A stretch of 64,000 nt of DNA from CAYYIS01 sp964470965. GTDB taxonomy: Bacteria; JAAXHH01; JABIQT01. Position numbers and translations under genes: made by a program. Where the stretch lies: the NCBI GenBank assembly GCA_964470965.1, contig CAYYIS010000011.1, forward strand, positions 1 to 64,000. The letters are read 5' to 3'. A model generated the notes under the pieces. It did no database searches and was not told the origin of the DNA. It saw only the letters and a program-made list of their open reading frames with translations. This document shows, one piece after another, positions 35,817 through 44,714 of the stretch (positions within the stretch are counted from its first letter, which is position 1; every line of letters begins with the position of its first letter).

Positions 35817-36773
35817 ATGGCATCACCTGTTTTTATCGAAATTGATCAGATCAAATCCGTTCTGCCCGGCATCGACTCGGTGGCGGCGATCGAAGAAGGG
35901 TTTATTGCTTATTCGCAGGGCAAAGTGGATGTGCCACCGGTCGGCGAGATGATCTTCCATGACCCCCCGGGTGATGTGCACATCAAGTACGGCGCCATCA
36001 TCGGGGACGACTACTACACGATCAAGCTGGCTTCGGGCTTCCAGGACAATCCCTTACAGGGCCTTCCCCGCATCCAGGGCATGATGCTGCTGTTCAGCCA
36101 GAAGACCGGTGAATCCGTGGCTATTCTGCTCGACGGCGGTCACCTGACCAACGTACGCACGGCGGCAGCCGGTGCGGTGGTAGCGAAGTATATGGCGCCG
36201 AAAAACGTGCAGCGCATCGGCGTTTTCGGCTCCGGCGTACAGGGACGCATGCAGGTGGAATATCTCGAAGGCATCGTCGACTGTAAGGACATTATCGCCT
36301 GGGGCCGCACCGACGAAAGCATGGAGGCCTACAAGAGCGAGATGGGCGCCCAGGGCTACACGGTCGAGACCACTCGGGACGCTGAGGCGATCACTTCCTG
36401 CTGTAACTTCATTATCACCTCTACTCCTTCCAAAGAGCCTTTACTGACGAACGACCAGATCCGTCCCGGCACGCACATCACAGCCATGGGATCGGACACG
36501 CCAGAGAAGGTTGAACTGGATCCACAGATCCTGGCCAATGCTGATGTCCTGGTGGTGGACAGCATCCCCCAAAGCAAGTCCCGCGGCGAAATCGCCAAAG
36601 CGACCGAAGCAGGCGCTATCGGTGAGAATGCTGCTACCGAGTTAGGCAGCGTCATTCAGGACCCGTCCAAAGGGCGCACATCGGACGACCAGACCACCAT
36701 CGCGGATCTGACGGGTGTAGCGGTTCAGGACATCCAGATTTCGAAGGCGGTGTACAAAGCCGTGAGCGGCTGA
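35817..36773 (+). CDS. Ornithine cyclodeaminase / mu-crystallin family protein
   Basis: A 318-aa NAD(P)-dependent protein. The family-typical GGHLTNVRTAAAGAVVAKYMAP and the Rossmann motif RIGVFGSGVQGRMQVEYL are clear. ITAMGSDTPEKVELDP and a C-terminal VQDIQISKAVYKA also match. Members are ornithine cyclodeaminase, alanine dehydrogenase or ketimine reductases; substrate is not predictable. GGAGGA precedes the ATG by 6 bp. It is controlled by the strong promoter at 35664-35692 and probably ends at the hairpin at 36795-36824. Confidence 0.87.
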   Translation: MASPVFIEIDQIKSVLPGIDSVAAIEEGFIAYSQGKVDVPPVGEMIFHDPPGDVHIKYGAIIGDDYYTIKLASGFQDNPLQGLPRIQGMMLLFSQKTGESVAILLDGGHLTNVRTAAAGAVVAKYMAPKNVQRIGVFGSGVQGRMQVEYLEGIVDCKDIIAWGRTDESMEAYKSEMGAQGYTVETTRDAEAITSCCNFIITSTPSKEPLLTNDQIRPGTHITAMGSDTPEKVELDPQILANADVLVVDSIPQSKSRGEIAKATEAGAIGENAATELGSVIQDPSKGRTSDDQTTIADLTGVAVQDIQISKAVYKAVSG

Positions 36774-36794
36774 TTTTACCGTTTCATGAATAAC

Positions 36795-36824
36795 GTCCCC
36801 CTTCCCGTTTTTGGGAAGGGGGAC
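36795..36824 (+). terminator. Strong hairpin after the cyclodeaminase-like gene
   Basis: GTCCCCCTTCCC pairs perfectly with GGGAAGGGGGAC over 12 bp around the loop GTTTTT, 21 bp after the stop. A T-run occurs only about 20 bases later, so it is either a terminator with a displaced U-tract or a 3'-end stabiliser. Confidence 0.6.
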
Positions 36825-37383
36825 AGGAGATTTCGCCGCTGGATTTTTTTTGATCAAGCCTCACTCTTTCGGTTCATCCCATTTACGTCTACTTGATGAA
36901 TTGCGCGAGCCCTTGATTTCCCATCCTGTGTAGATGGGATGGGCAGGCAACTTGGGACTGACTGAACCGAAGCCGATTACCGTGAGTGAGCCGAGGTGCC
37001 GATTCGACAATTCCGCGAAGGTCCGGTGATGACAGTTTTCCCATCGTTGAAGAAAATGATCCCATGCTGAACGGCTTTCCCAACTCCCTGAAGGCTTGAT
37101 GCGTCAACGATGCTATTCGCAGGTGCTAGCGTGCGGATAATCCATGCGCTTAAACTTCTTTGATACCGCGAGGCCTATGGCATCATGAGCACCGGTTTTC
37201 AGTTACCGGATCTATTGACCGTTTAACTTCCGAGTGGACACGGAGGGAATTTCTGAATAGATTGGAGATGATGCGATCGTTTAGTTTGGAGTTTTTTGAA
37301 AAGTTTAGCACATCAGGCTCCGCAAGTACCTTAAGGGTATAGAACACGTTTGGAATAACCTTTTATTTAACAAGGAGCTATTT
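36825..37383. other. Non-coding interval of about 560 bp
   Basis: No gene is supported. On the reverse strand between 36.89 and 37.14 kb two frames carry 40-70 codon open stretches with protein-like composition, possibly a worn gene fragment, but no family is recognised. A small CCCATC/GATGGG hairpin occurs near 36925. Confidence 0.4.
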
Positions 37384-38544
37384 ATGTCACACAATTTCCA
37401 GCCATTTCAGCTTGAACGCATCATGTCTGAATGGGAGCAGGCGGTCGAGTATAATCTATCCGAAAGTGGAGCGCATCCTCTTAAACTGAAAGATCTGCTG
37501 GCGTATGATGATTCCGTGCTAGACCAGATGCTGGATACCGAACTGGGTTATGGGTATGCGGAGGGGTCACCCGAACTGCGGGAGGCTATCGCGCAGTACT
37601 ATCCAGGCGCTACCGCCGACAACGTACTGGTCACGCTCGGGTGTATCGAGGCTAATTATATCGTATATTCCACATTGCTGAATCCCGGCGGCCAGGTAGC
37701 AATCCAGGTGCCCAACTACCTGCAGGGCTGGGGGGTGGCCCACAACCTGGGAGCGGACCGGCGTACGTTCCGGCTGGATCCGGACCGCAACTGGGCACTG
37801 GATGTAGATTCGCTGAACGATGCGGTTACGGATGATACGAAACTGATCGCAATATGCAACCCCAACAATCCGACTGGGCAGATTCTGTCGGACGCCGAAA
37901 TCGACGCGGTGATACAGGCCGCGGACAGCAGCGGCGCTTATATTCTTGCGGATGAGATTTATGCCGGCTCCGAACGCGTAAAAGACGAGGTAACTGCTAC
38001 CATCTATGGACGCTTCGACAAGGTGCTCTCGGCCGGGAGCCTGTCCAAATCCTACGGCATTCCCGGTTTGCGTATAGGCTGGCTCGTCGGACCGGAAGAT
38101 ATCCTCAAGGAATTCTGGGCGCGCCATGAATACCTGACCATCAGCACCGCCAAGCTGTCCAACCACTATCTGGCCCCACTGGCAATGCGACCTGACGTGC
38201 GGGCCAGCATTTTTGCTCGCACCCGTGGGTACATCCGCGAAGGTTGGACACGCTTCGAACCGTGGATAGAAGAGCACAAGGACATCCTCAGCCTGACGCC
38301 ACCTCAGGCTTCCGCGATTTCGTTCCTGCGATACAATCTCAAAATAGATTCCGTATCCCTGGTAGAACGCCTCATCCGCGAAGGCTCCGTCCTCACAGGC
38401 CCCGGAGACTACTTCGGCATTCCCAACCACATCCGCATCAGCTACGGCCTGCCGCATGATTATTTGATGGAAGGGCTGAATCGAATTAGCAGGGTGCTCA
38501 GGGAAGTAGCGGAAGAGGAAGGCGGCGTTGCCGCCGGAGGGTGA
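37384..38544 (+). CDS. Class I/II PLP-dependent aminotransferase
   Basis: A 386-aa fold-type I aminotransferase. The PLP-binding elements are CNPNNPTGQILSD, Asp in ILADEIYAG and the Schiff-base lysine in SAGSLSKSYGIPGLRIGW. The C-terminal Arg in NHIRISYGL would bind the substrate carboxylate. AAGGAG is placed seven bases before the ATG. It is followed by two further PLP-type genes within 4 kb. The C-terminus ends in a short Gly/Ala tail. The amino-acid substrate cannot be read. Confidence 0.88.
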   Translation: MSHNFQPFQLERIMSEWEQAVEYNLSESGAHPLKLKDLLAYDDSVLDQMLDTELGYGYAEGSPELREAIAQYYPGATADNVLVTLGCIEANYIVYSTLLNPGGQVAIQVPNYLQGWGVAHNLGADRRTFRLDPDRNWALDVDSLNDAVTDDTKLIAICNPNNPTGQILSDAEIDAVIQAADSSGAYILADEIYAGSERVKDEVTATIYGRFDKVLSAGSLSKSYGIPGLRIGWLVGPEDILKEFWARHEYLTISTAKLSNHYLAPLAMRPDVRASIFARTRGYIREGWTRFEPWIEEHKDILSLTPPQASAISFLRYNLKIDSVSLVERLIREGSVLTGPGDYFGIPNHIRISYGLPHDYLMEGLNRISRVLREVAEEEGGVAAGG

Positions 38545-38756
38545 TGGGATTGATATCCTGGTTGAATGATTCATGTTTTAATTAGAGGCCGGGAGCCAAA
38601 GCGAGCATGAATCTGTTATTAATGTTGGCGGCGGCATTTGGAAATCGGATATTATCTAGGCCCCAATAAATTGCGAATTGGAAGCCATCTAAGTCATCGA
38701 AGGTGGCTTAGGATAATCGGAGAATCGTGGCGTAATTAACCATTGGAAAAACAGAA

Positions 38757-39908
38757 ATGAATCAATTGACCATCCCTGCCAATGACTTTCCCGCCGCAGA
38801 AAAGTGCACCTACATTAATGCCGCCAACGTTGCGCTCATGTACCGCGGCGCGAGTGAGGCGATTGTGGCGTGGCAGGAGGATGTGGCGGAGAACGGAAGT
38901 AACAATTTTGATGAGGAGGCGGAAGGAGACGTGTTCGTTGGGCTCCATGAGGCAGGCGCACAGATGTTTAATGCATCACCGGCCGATATCGCGGGCGGGT
39001 CTAGCGCGACGGATCTGCTCAGTTCCCTGGCCTGGGCGGTGATGCCGGGCGCCGGAACCAACGTGGTCAGTGCAGACATCGCGTTTCCCACGGCGGTGTA
39101 TCCATGGGCGCGCATAGCCAACCACACTGGCTGCGAGATTCGGCTGGCGCCCGCCGTGAACGGTTATGTGGATCCGGATGCGCTGCGCGCGCTGATCGAC
39201 GACAAAACGGCTGTCGTCTGTCTTTCCCATGTGGAATACCGCAGCGGACAGCGCTACGATCTGACCGCATTCGCCGACATTGCCCACGCCCACGATGCAT
39301 TGCTGCTGGTGGATGCCACACAATCGGCCGGTGCGGTGCCGATCGATGCAACCGGAGACGGAGTCGACGCGGTCATCGCGGGAGGATACAAGTGGCTGTG
39401 CGGTCCGTTCGGTGCGGCGCTCATGTATCTGGCGCCCCATCTGCACACCACTCTGGAACCGGGTCTCGTAGGCTACCGAAGCAACGCCGATATCTGGAAC
39501 ATCGACGCCAAACGGATCGACTACGCGGAAGACGCCAGCCGGTTCGAGTTCAGCACTATGGCCTACGGCTGCGCCGTCGGCCTGACCCGTGCCATGGAGT
39601 ATCTAAACGAAATAGGCATAGACAAAATATTTGCCCACAATCAGGTTCTCGCAGATGCGTTGATAGACGGTCTGGAGTCCCGCGGTGTTACAGTTACCTC
39701 CCCCCAAAATATTGAGGAGCGCTGCGCCATCGTGACGGCACAATTTCCCGGGAGGGATCCGGCTGAGGTCACGCAGCGGTTTAAGGAGGCGGGGGTTATG
39801 GTTGCCTGTCGGCAGGATGTAGTGAGGTTTTCACCGCATCTGTACAATGGGATAGACGATATTGAGGTTGCCCTGGCGTGCGTTGATCAGATAATAAGTC
39901 AGGTTTAA
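38757..39908 (+). CDS. Class V aminotransferase (cysteine desulfurase/kynureninase-like)
   Basis: A 383-aa PLP enzyme. Motifs are GGSSATDLLSSLAWAV (phosphate loop), VCLSHVEYRSGQRYDL, DATQSAGAVPIDA and the PLP lysine in IAGGYKWLCGPFGAALMY. The C-terminal domain ends with EVALACVDQII. The catalytic cysteine loop of cysteine desulfurases is not seen, so a transaminase or lyase role is likelier. The ribosome binding site is weak. Confidence 0.84.
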   Translation: MNQLTIPANDFPAAEKCTYINAANVALMYRGASEAIVAWQEDVAENGSNNFDEEAEGDVFVGLHEAGAQMFNASPADIAGGSSATDLLSSLAWAVMPGAGTNVVSADIAFPTAVYPWARIANHTGCEIRLAPAVNGYVDPDALRALIDDKTAVVCLSHVEYRSGQRYDLTAFADIAHAHDALLLVDATQSAGAVPIDATGDGVDAVIAGGYKWLCGPFGAALMYLAPHLHTTLEPGLVGYRSNADIWNIDAKRIDYAEDASRFEFSTMAYGCAVGLTRAMEYLNEIGIDKIFAHNQVLADALIDGLESRGVTVTSPQNIEERCAIVTAQFPGRDPAEVTQRFKEAGVMVACRQDVVRFSPHLYNGIDDIEVALACVDQIISQV

Positions 39909-40330
39909 TAAAATTTATATTTGTCCATTTCTTTAGGAGAAACGAACCAAAAGATCGCACCGTTCAGACTCTGGGATTACTGGGCGGAGAAGTTGTTCAG
40001 ATTGCCATGTCCCTTCCCTACTCCCCCGTCTCGGAGAACGATCTTAGCATAACTCCGATGCCGGCCCGATATTGCTGATCTCACATCTGTTTCACCTGCA
40101 TTTTTACAATGCGGTAAATCAAGCTCAAACCCTTCAGTCGGTTTCATGAGGTGCACGTTCGGCCGGATGTCCCGCAGCCGCTCCGCTCTCCCAGCGAGAG
40201 GTGTGGAGGTGGGCGCCTAAAGACTGCTCCGATGTTACAGTTTCCTCTCCCCAAACGCCTTGCAGAAATGCGAATTAATTTTACTCATGTTCCGTGGAGT
40301 TGAGAATCGGTGCAACAAAGGAGATAGTAA
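39909..40330. other. Non-coding interval of 422 bp
   Basis: No gene or clear terminator is seen. A TTTAGGAG motif near 39943 is not followed by a start codon. The last bases contain the ribosome binding site (AAAGGAG) of the next gene. Confidence 0.5.
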
Positions 40331-41800
40331 ATGATTCCAAAATACAAATACCAGTGGTATCAACAGATCTACCAAAGCATGCCTCAAATCCATGAAGAAG
40401 CCCGCCGGTACGGTGAACAGCTCGGCACCACAAGACTGAAAAATGACATAGGCCTGTATGCAGGCAGTTCGGCCCGGCCGGGGAATCTGCCGAGTTATGT
40501 TCTGGACGAGATTATTGCTGCTAACCGGGCTGGGAAAACGTATACCGTGCGTGCGGTCGAAGACCAGTTAAGGGAGGTAATTAAGGATGTATACGGCGAC
40601 GCGTACGACGCAGCCGCGGCTAATACCTGCGAGGCGGCGCTGCGCATCACTATGGAGACGTTGTTTGCCCCACCAACCATGCGCCACGGCGACATATACC
40701 GTGCGCGGGTGATCATGCCTTACGGGGAGGACTACGAATGGATCGGCGGGTATGGCCGTGCGTTTCCGCCCAAGTATAAAAACCTGCTGATCGACCGTAC
40801 CATCTCTGGCGGTGAGTTGGGCGTGGAGAACAAGAGTCTTGCCAACCTGGAAACGCTTTATGTCCGTATGGCCGGGGCGAAGTATGAACCCCATGGCATC
40901 CGGTACAACCCGACATCGCTGCTGACGCAGGTGGATGTGGACGGTACTATGGAGAATGTGAAGAAAGCGGCTTATCGGCATGCGTCGGAGCTGACCGGTA
41001 TCGCAGCCGTCGGCTACGATACACCGAGTTACGGGCACGGTGAACGGGATGAGAACGGTGCGCCCCTGCTCCTGAAGAAGCTGGCAGAGGTAGCGAAAGA
41101 CTATGATGTGCCGTATTTAGTGGATACCGGCGGTTCTATTCCGATTGTCGGGATGGATCCGAGGGAAATAGACTGTGACATCATTACTTACAGTATGGAC
41201 AAGCCAGGACGGGCGCCTGCATCCGGGTTGATCATAGGCAAGGAAGAGGTCATCAATCCTATCCGTAAGGGCATGGGATTGGGCGGACAGCGTTACGGTG
41301 AATTGTCGTCCCACGGGAAGGCGGTATATACGTTCAGTGATCCGGGGCGTGACACATTGGTCGGCCTGATAGCCTACCTCAAAGTGCTGCGCGATCAGCC
41401 GGATCTGGTGACCGATCCTATCGACCGGTTTCACGAGATCATCGTTGAGGAATTCAAGGAAATGAAACCGGCCCGGTTTCGCGACAAGCTCATCTTTGCC
41501 AAGACCTACCAGCTTGGCGGCACGGAATTGAACTATGAGCGCACCTGGGACGGAGACGGATTCGGCATCCCCATCTTCAACCTGGAAGATCTATGGGCCA
41601 ACACAAACCCGATCGTCTCGGCCCAGGAGCATATGGGCGTGGAGCCGTCCACCATATACAGCGGCAAGATGTTTCTCGGTCCCGGCATGGGCACGCTTGA
41701 TGCGGATGGCAATCTAATCGAAGAATACGCCGTTCTGGGCGCCAAAACGCTTGTCAAAGCGGTTGAGATAGTGTGTAAGTACGCAGGCCTGGGAGATTAA
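40331..41800 (+). CDS. PLP-dependent fold-type I enzyme, SelA/lyase-like
   Basis: A 489-aa protein with aspartate-aminotransferase-fold signatures: GSSARPGNLPSYVLDEI, PYLVDTGGSIPIVG (PLP Asp-like position) and IITYSMDKPGRAPASGLIIGKEE, whose lysine matches the PLP lysine of the SelA/cystathionine-lyase branch. It is longer than SelA-like lyases, with an unusual N-terminal and middle region, and is not a canonical SelA. It is paired 6 bp apart with a SAF-domain dehydrogenase, suggesting a two-step pathway. AAAGGAG lies before the ATG. Substrate unknown. Confidence 0.7.
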   Translation: MIPKYKYQWYQQIYQSMPQIHEEARRYGEQLGTTRLKNDIGLYAGSSARPGNLPSYVLDEIIAANRAGKTYTVRAVEDQLREVIKDVYGDAYDAAAANTCEAALRITMETLFAPPTMRHGDIYRARVIMPYGEDYEWIGGYGRAFPPKYKNLLIDRTISGGELGVENKSLANLETLYVRMAGAKYEPHGIRYNPTSLLTQVDVDGTMENVKKAAYRHASELTGIAAVGYDTPSYGHGERDENGAPLLLKKLAEVAKDYDVPYLVDTGGSIPIVGMDPREIDCDIITYSMDKPGRAPASGLIIGKEEVINPIRKGMGLGGQRYGELSSHGKAVYTFSDPGRDTLVGLIAYLKVLRDQPDLVTDPIDRFHEIIVEEFKEMKPARFRDKLIFAKTYQLGGTELNYERTWDGDGFGIPIFNLEDLWANTNPIVSAQEHMGVEPSTIYSGKMFLGPGMGTLDADGNLIEEYAVLGAKTLVKAVEIVCKYAGLGD

Positions 41801-41806
41801 TACGAT

Positions 41807-43159
41807 ATGTCTCTATCCCTCCTTAACAAACTCGGTGCCCGAGCCGAAGCCCGTAATCCCCTGCGGGTCGGGTTAATCGGCGCGGGGAAATTCGGGACCA
41901 TGTATTTGAGTCAGGCGCACCGGGTACCGGGACTGCACGTGGCCGGTATAGCGGATATATCTCTGGATCGAATCCGGGAGGCGCAGAGCCGGGCGGAGTG
42001 GCCTCGAGAACTGGCCGAGGCGCCGACGCTCGAACAGGCTCTAAAGACCGGCGCTGCCTGGCACACCGAAGACGGTGATGCCTTGATAAGGGCGGACGAC
42101 ATCGAGGTGATTGTCGAAGCAACTGGCAATCCGATTGCCGGAACACAGCATGCCCTGGGGGCCATTGAAAACGGTAAACACGTCATCATGGTCAACGTCG
42201 AAGCGGATGTCCTGGTGGGGCCTGCATTAGTGCAGAAGGCTCAAGAGGGCGGCGTCGTTTACAGCCTGGCCTACGGTGACCAGCCCGCGCTGATCTGTGA
42301 GCTTGTGGATTGGGCGCGCATGAGCGGTTTCGAAGTGGTGTGCGCCGGGAAGGGAAACAAGTTTATGCCCGAGTACAATGTCTCTACGCCTGATACCGTT
42401 TGGGAGTATTACGGATATCCACCGGAGAAGGCGGTTCAGGGCGGCATGAATCCTAAGCTGTTTAACTCTTTCCTGGACGGTACCAAGGCAGCGATCGAAA
42501 TGGCTGCGGTGGCGAACGCCACCGGCCTGAAACCACAGTCGAACGGTCTTGCGTTTCCCCCCGGGGGAATTCATGAGATTGCCGATATATGCAGGCCGAA
42601 ACATGACGGCGGTGTGCTGAGCCATGCGGGCACCGTCGAGATTGTTTCCAGCATGCATCGGGACGGTCGTCCGGTGGAAAACGATCTACGCTGGGGTGTG
42701 TTCATAACCATCAAGGCACCGGGTGATTATGTGCGCCGCTGTTTCTCGGAATACGGTGTTGAGACGGATTCCTCGGGATGGTACGCTTCAGTGTATAGAA
42801 CGATTCATTTCGTGGGACTCGAACTGAACAAGAGTGTGCTCAAAGCGGGCCTGCATCATGAAGCCACCGGCTATCCCGCCGGTTTTGAAGCGGATGTGAT
42901 CTCTGTGGCCAAGCGTGATCTGTCTGTGGGTGAAACGCTAGACGGAGAGGGCGGTTACTGTGTGTACGGCGCCTTACGTCCGGCGGCCGATGCGGTTAGG
43001 GACGATCACCTTCCGATCGGCCTGGCGCAGGGCGTGATGCTCAAATGCGCCATTGGATCCAATCAGCCGGTTCGCTGGTCGGATGTGGAGATCGATGAAA
43101 GGCATCCCGTCGTGAATTTACGCCGGGAGATGGAGACGCGTTACTGCCAAGGAAGCTAA
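41807..43159 (+). CDS. Homoserine dehydrogenase-like protein with C-terminal SAF domain (COG4091-like)
   Basis: A 450-aa NAD(P)-binding protein. Its Rossmann motif is VGLIGAGKFGTMYLSQA. VIVEATGNPIAGTQHALGAIENGKHVIMVNVEAD matches the predicted homoserine dehydrogenase group. A C-terminal SAF-like region (VAKRDLSVGETLDGEGGYCVYG, LPIGLAQG) follows from about residue 370. SAF domains bind sugar-acid-like ligands. It is tightly linked to the preceding PLP gene. True homoserine dehydrogenase activity is doubtful; a sugar-acid or hydroxy-acid dehydrogenase is likely. Confidence 0.8.
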   Translation: MSLSLLNKLGARAEARNPLRVGLIGAGKFGTMYLSQAHRVPGLHVAGIADISLDRIREAQSRAEWPRELAEAPTLEQALKTGAAWHTEDGDALIRADDIEVIVEATGNPIAGTQHALGAIENGKHVIMVNVEADVLVGPALVQKAQEGGVVYSLAYGDQPALICELVDWARMSGFEVVCAGKGNKFMPEYNVSTPDTVWEYYGYPPEKAVQGGMNPKLFNSFLDGTKAAIEMAAVANATGLKPQSNGLAFPPGGIHEIADICRPKHDGGVLSHAGTVEIVSSMHRDGRPVENDLRWGVFITIKAPGDYVRRCFSEYGVETDSSGWYASVYRTIHFVGLELNKSVLKAGLHHEATGYPAGFEADVISVAKRDLSVGETLDGEGGYCVYGALRPAADAVRDDHLPIGLAQGVMLKCAIGSNQPVRWSDVEIDERHPVVNLRREMETRYCQGS

Positions 43160-43359
43160 TGCATTCCCCGAAGTTGGGGGCGAGTCCAGCCGATCGGAAA
43201 TCCACAGAGCGATACCCGTTCGTTCTGCATCATTACGGCAACGGATACAACGCCTTTGGTTCAGACTGTCGGGGAGAGTAGCCGGGTTAAGGGAAATGAG
43301 GCGGTCACCGTGTTGATTCGGAGGCGAACCCCATGCACCGTGAAATGCATCTATCGGCC

Positions 43360-43965
43360 TCAGGAACGTATCATAGTCCAGAATTTTAGGCCGCTGTGGG
43401 GTTCTCTGTCATCCACGAGGACTTCAAAACCATGCCTCCCGTAAAATGCCAGGTTTTTTTCTTCTAGGGTTTCCAGATAGCATGGTAAGCCTTCTTGATC
43501 CGCTTTGGCGAGTGCTGGCTGCAGGAGTGCTCCGCCCAGACCTTTGCCCTGGTGATCCGGATCGACGCCCAGGATCGAAAGGTACCAGTGCGGAGTTGGA
43601 ACATCCCTTCTAATCAGTGCTTCGAAAAATTCGACCATGTGTTTATACCGCTGATAACCCCCCGTTCCAAAAGATTCAGGTAAACCATCCAATCCCCCCC
43701 GATTACGATGTTCAGGTGTAACCGGGGATCCAGGTACACCCCAAACTGCTATGCCGGCAACAGGATCGGGAGTCCCATAGACACCGCCGGCAAAGCAACT
43801 GGCGTATACGTAAGCCCTGGAATAATACGCCAGGGCTGGAAACCGAGTGTCTGGATCCGGAAGGATATAAGAGAAAAGGGAATCCTCAAAAAATGCCCGC
43901 GCCAGGACTATGCCCGCGGCTTCGATCTGTGATGTATTGAGTTTGACTATGGGTATTGAGGGCAT
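43360..43965 (-). CDS. GNAT family N-acetyltransferase
   Basis: A 201-aa acetyltransferase. The acetyl-CoA motif A is SILGVDPDHQGKGLGGALL, followed by CYLETLEEKNLAFYGRHGFEV. The N-terminal half is the variable acceptor-binding region, so the acceptor is unknown. It is the last gene of a reverse cluster (SGNH hydrolase, 91-aa protein, UPF0178, GNAT) with 10 bp to the UPF0178 gene. Confidence 0.86.
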   Translation of the reverse strand: MPSIPIVKLNTSQIEAAGIVLARAFFEDSLFSYILPDPDTRFPALAYYSRAYVYASCFAGGVYGTPDPVAGIAVWGVPGSPVTPEHRNRGGLDGLPESFGTGGYQRYKHMVEFFEALIRRDVPTPHWYLSILGVDPDHQGKGLGGALLQPALAKADQEGLPCYLETLEEKNLAFYGRHGFEVLVDDREPHSGLKFWTMIRS

Positions 43966-43975
43966 GATCAGGCAG

Positions 43976-44437
43976 TTACTTCCTTCGATGTACTACCTGA
44001 ACAGCCTCATCCAGGCGTTGGAGAAAGGCTGAAAGATTTTTTTTGTCGAATGGTGCTGGCCCACCTGAGATGATCCCGGATTCCCTTAGACGGGACATCA
44101 GCTCCCGATTTGCAAGATCATCGCCGATGGAGTCTTTAGTAAATACACGTCCTCTCGGACTGATCACCTGGGCGTCTTTCTCCAGGGCCCGAGAGGCAAG
44201 CGGGACGTCTTCTGTAATTACGATGTCATTTCCGGTAACATTTTCCGCGATCCAGTCATCAGCGGCATTGAATCCATCGTCTACCACCACCAGTTTTATC
44301 CGGCCTTCGCATGGCACTCGCATCCAGGCGTTGGATACTAGGAAGACCTTGAGATCATACCGTTTGGCCACGCGATACACTTGTTCTTTGACCGGACACG
44401 CGTCCGCATCTATGAAAAAATCGGGTGGTTTATCCAC
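43976..44437 (-). CDS. UPF0178 (YaiI/YqxD) family protein
   Basis: About 153 aa. It matches the UPF0178 family: FFIDADACPVKEQVYRVAKRY, VVVDDGFNAADDWIAENV, NDIVITEDVPLASRALEKDA and SPRGRVFTKDSIG. The Asp-rich pattern resembles PIN-like nucleases, but function is not proven. The frame is open to 44548, but the family begins just before the DADACP motif, so the GTG at 44437 is chosen. This gives an 8-nt overlap with the upstream 91-aa gene. Confidence 0.85.
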   Translation of the reverse strand: MDKPPDFFIDADACPVKEQVYRVAKRYDLKVFLVSNAWMRVPCEGRIKLVVVDDGFNAADDWIAENVTGNDIVITEDVPLASRALEKDAQVISPRGRVFTKDSIGDDLANRELMSRLRESGIISGGPAPFDKKNLSAFLQRLDEAVQVVHRRK

Positions 44438-44705
44438 GAGATGCCCCGGTAGCTGCCGTGCCCGGTTGGGTCGAAAAATGGACCTCCGTAAATTGCTCAG
44501 GGAAATCGAAATTGGGATTATCGAACCGGTTCCAGGACCAACCTGCATGATAAGTCCGGCCGCTGACTACTTCGACGGAGCGTGGGGATTCCGGCGCGAA
44601 CATCCAGATTGACTCATCGGGTTTTTCATCGGTTGTTAACGAATCCGGAGTTCGAGGGCAGGAATAGCGGTTGATTTCAATATTGGAATATTGCGGAACA
44701 AACAT
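44430..44705 (-). CDS. Hypothetical 91-aa protein
   Basis: A small gene with an excellent ribosome binding site (AAGGAGGATAG-ATG), 9 bp after the SGNH hydrolase stop, and overlapping the UPF0178 start by 8 nt. The protein is rich in aromatic and polar residues (ESIWMFAPESPRSVEV, YHAGWSWNRFDNPNF) with no signal peptide. It may be a fragment of a carbohydrate-binding fold, but I do not recognise a family. The translation signals and spacing support a real gene. Confidence 0.6.
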   Translation of the reverse strand: MFVPQYSNIEINRYSCPRTPDSLTTDEKPDESIWMFAPESPRSVEVVSGRTYHAGWSWNRFDNPNFDFPEQFTEVHFSTQPGTAATGASRG

Positions 44706-44714
44706 CTATCCTCC

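Noticed and set aside
37567..38574. A 335-codon reverse ORF opposite the aminotransferase
   Set aside because: Antisense shadow of a gene with complete PLP motifs.
40331..41800. Possible selA, given the candidate selenoprotein in the window
   Set aside because: Only the PLP-lysine region resembles SelA; the N-terminal and middle regions do not match canonical SelA.
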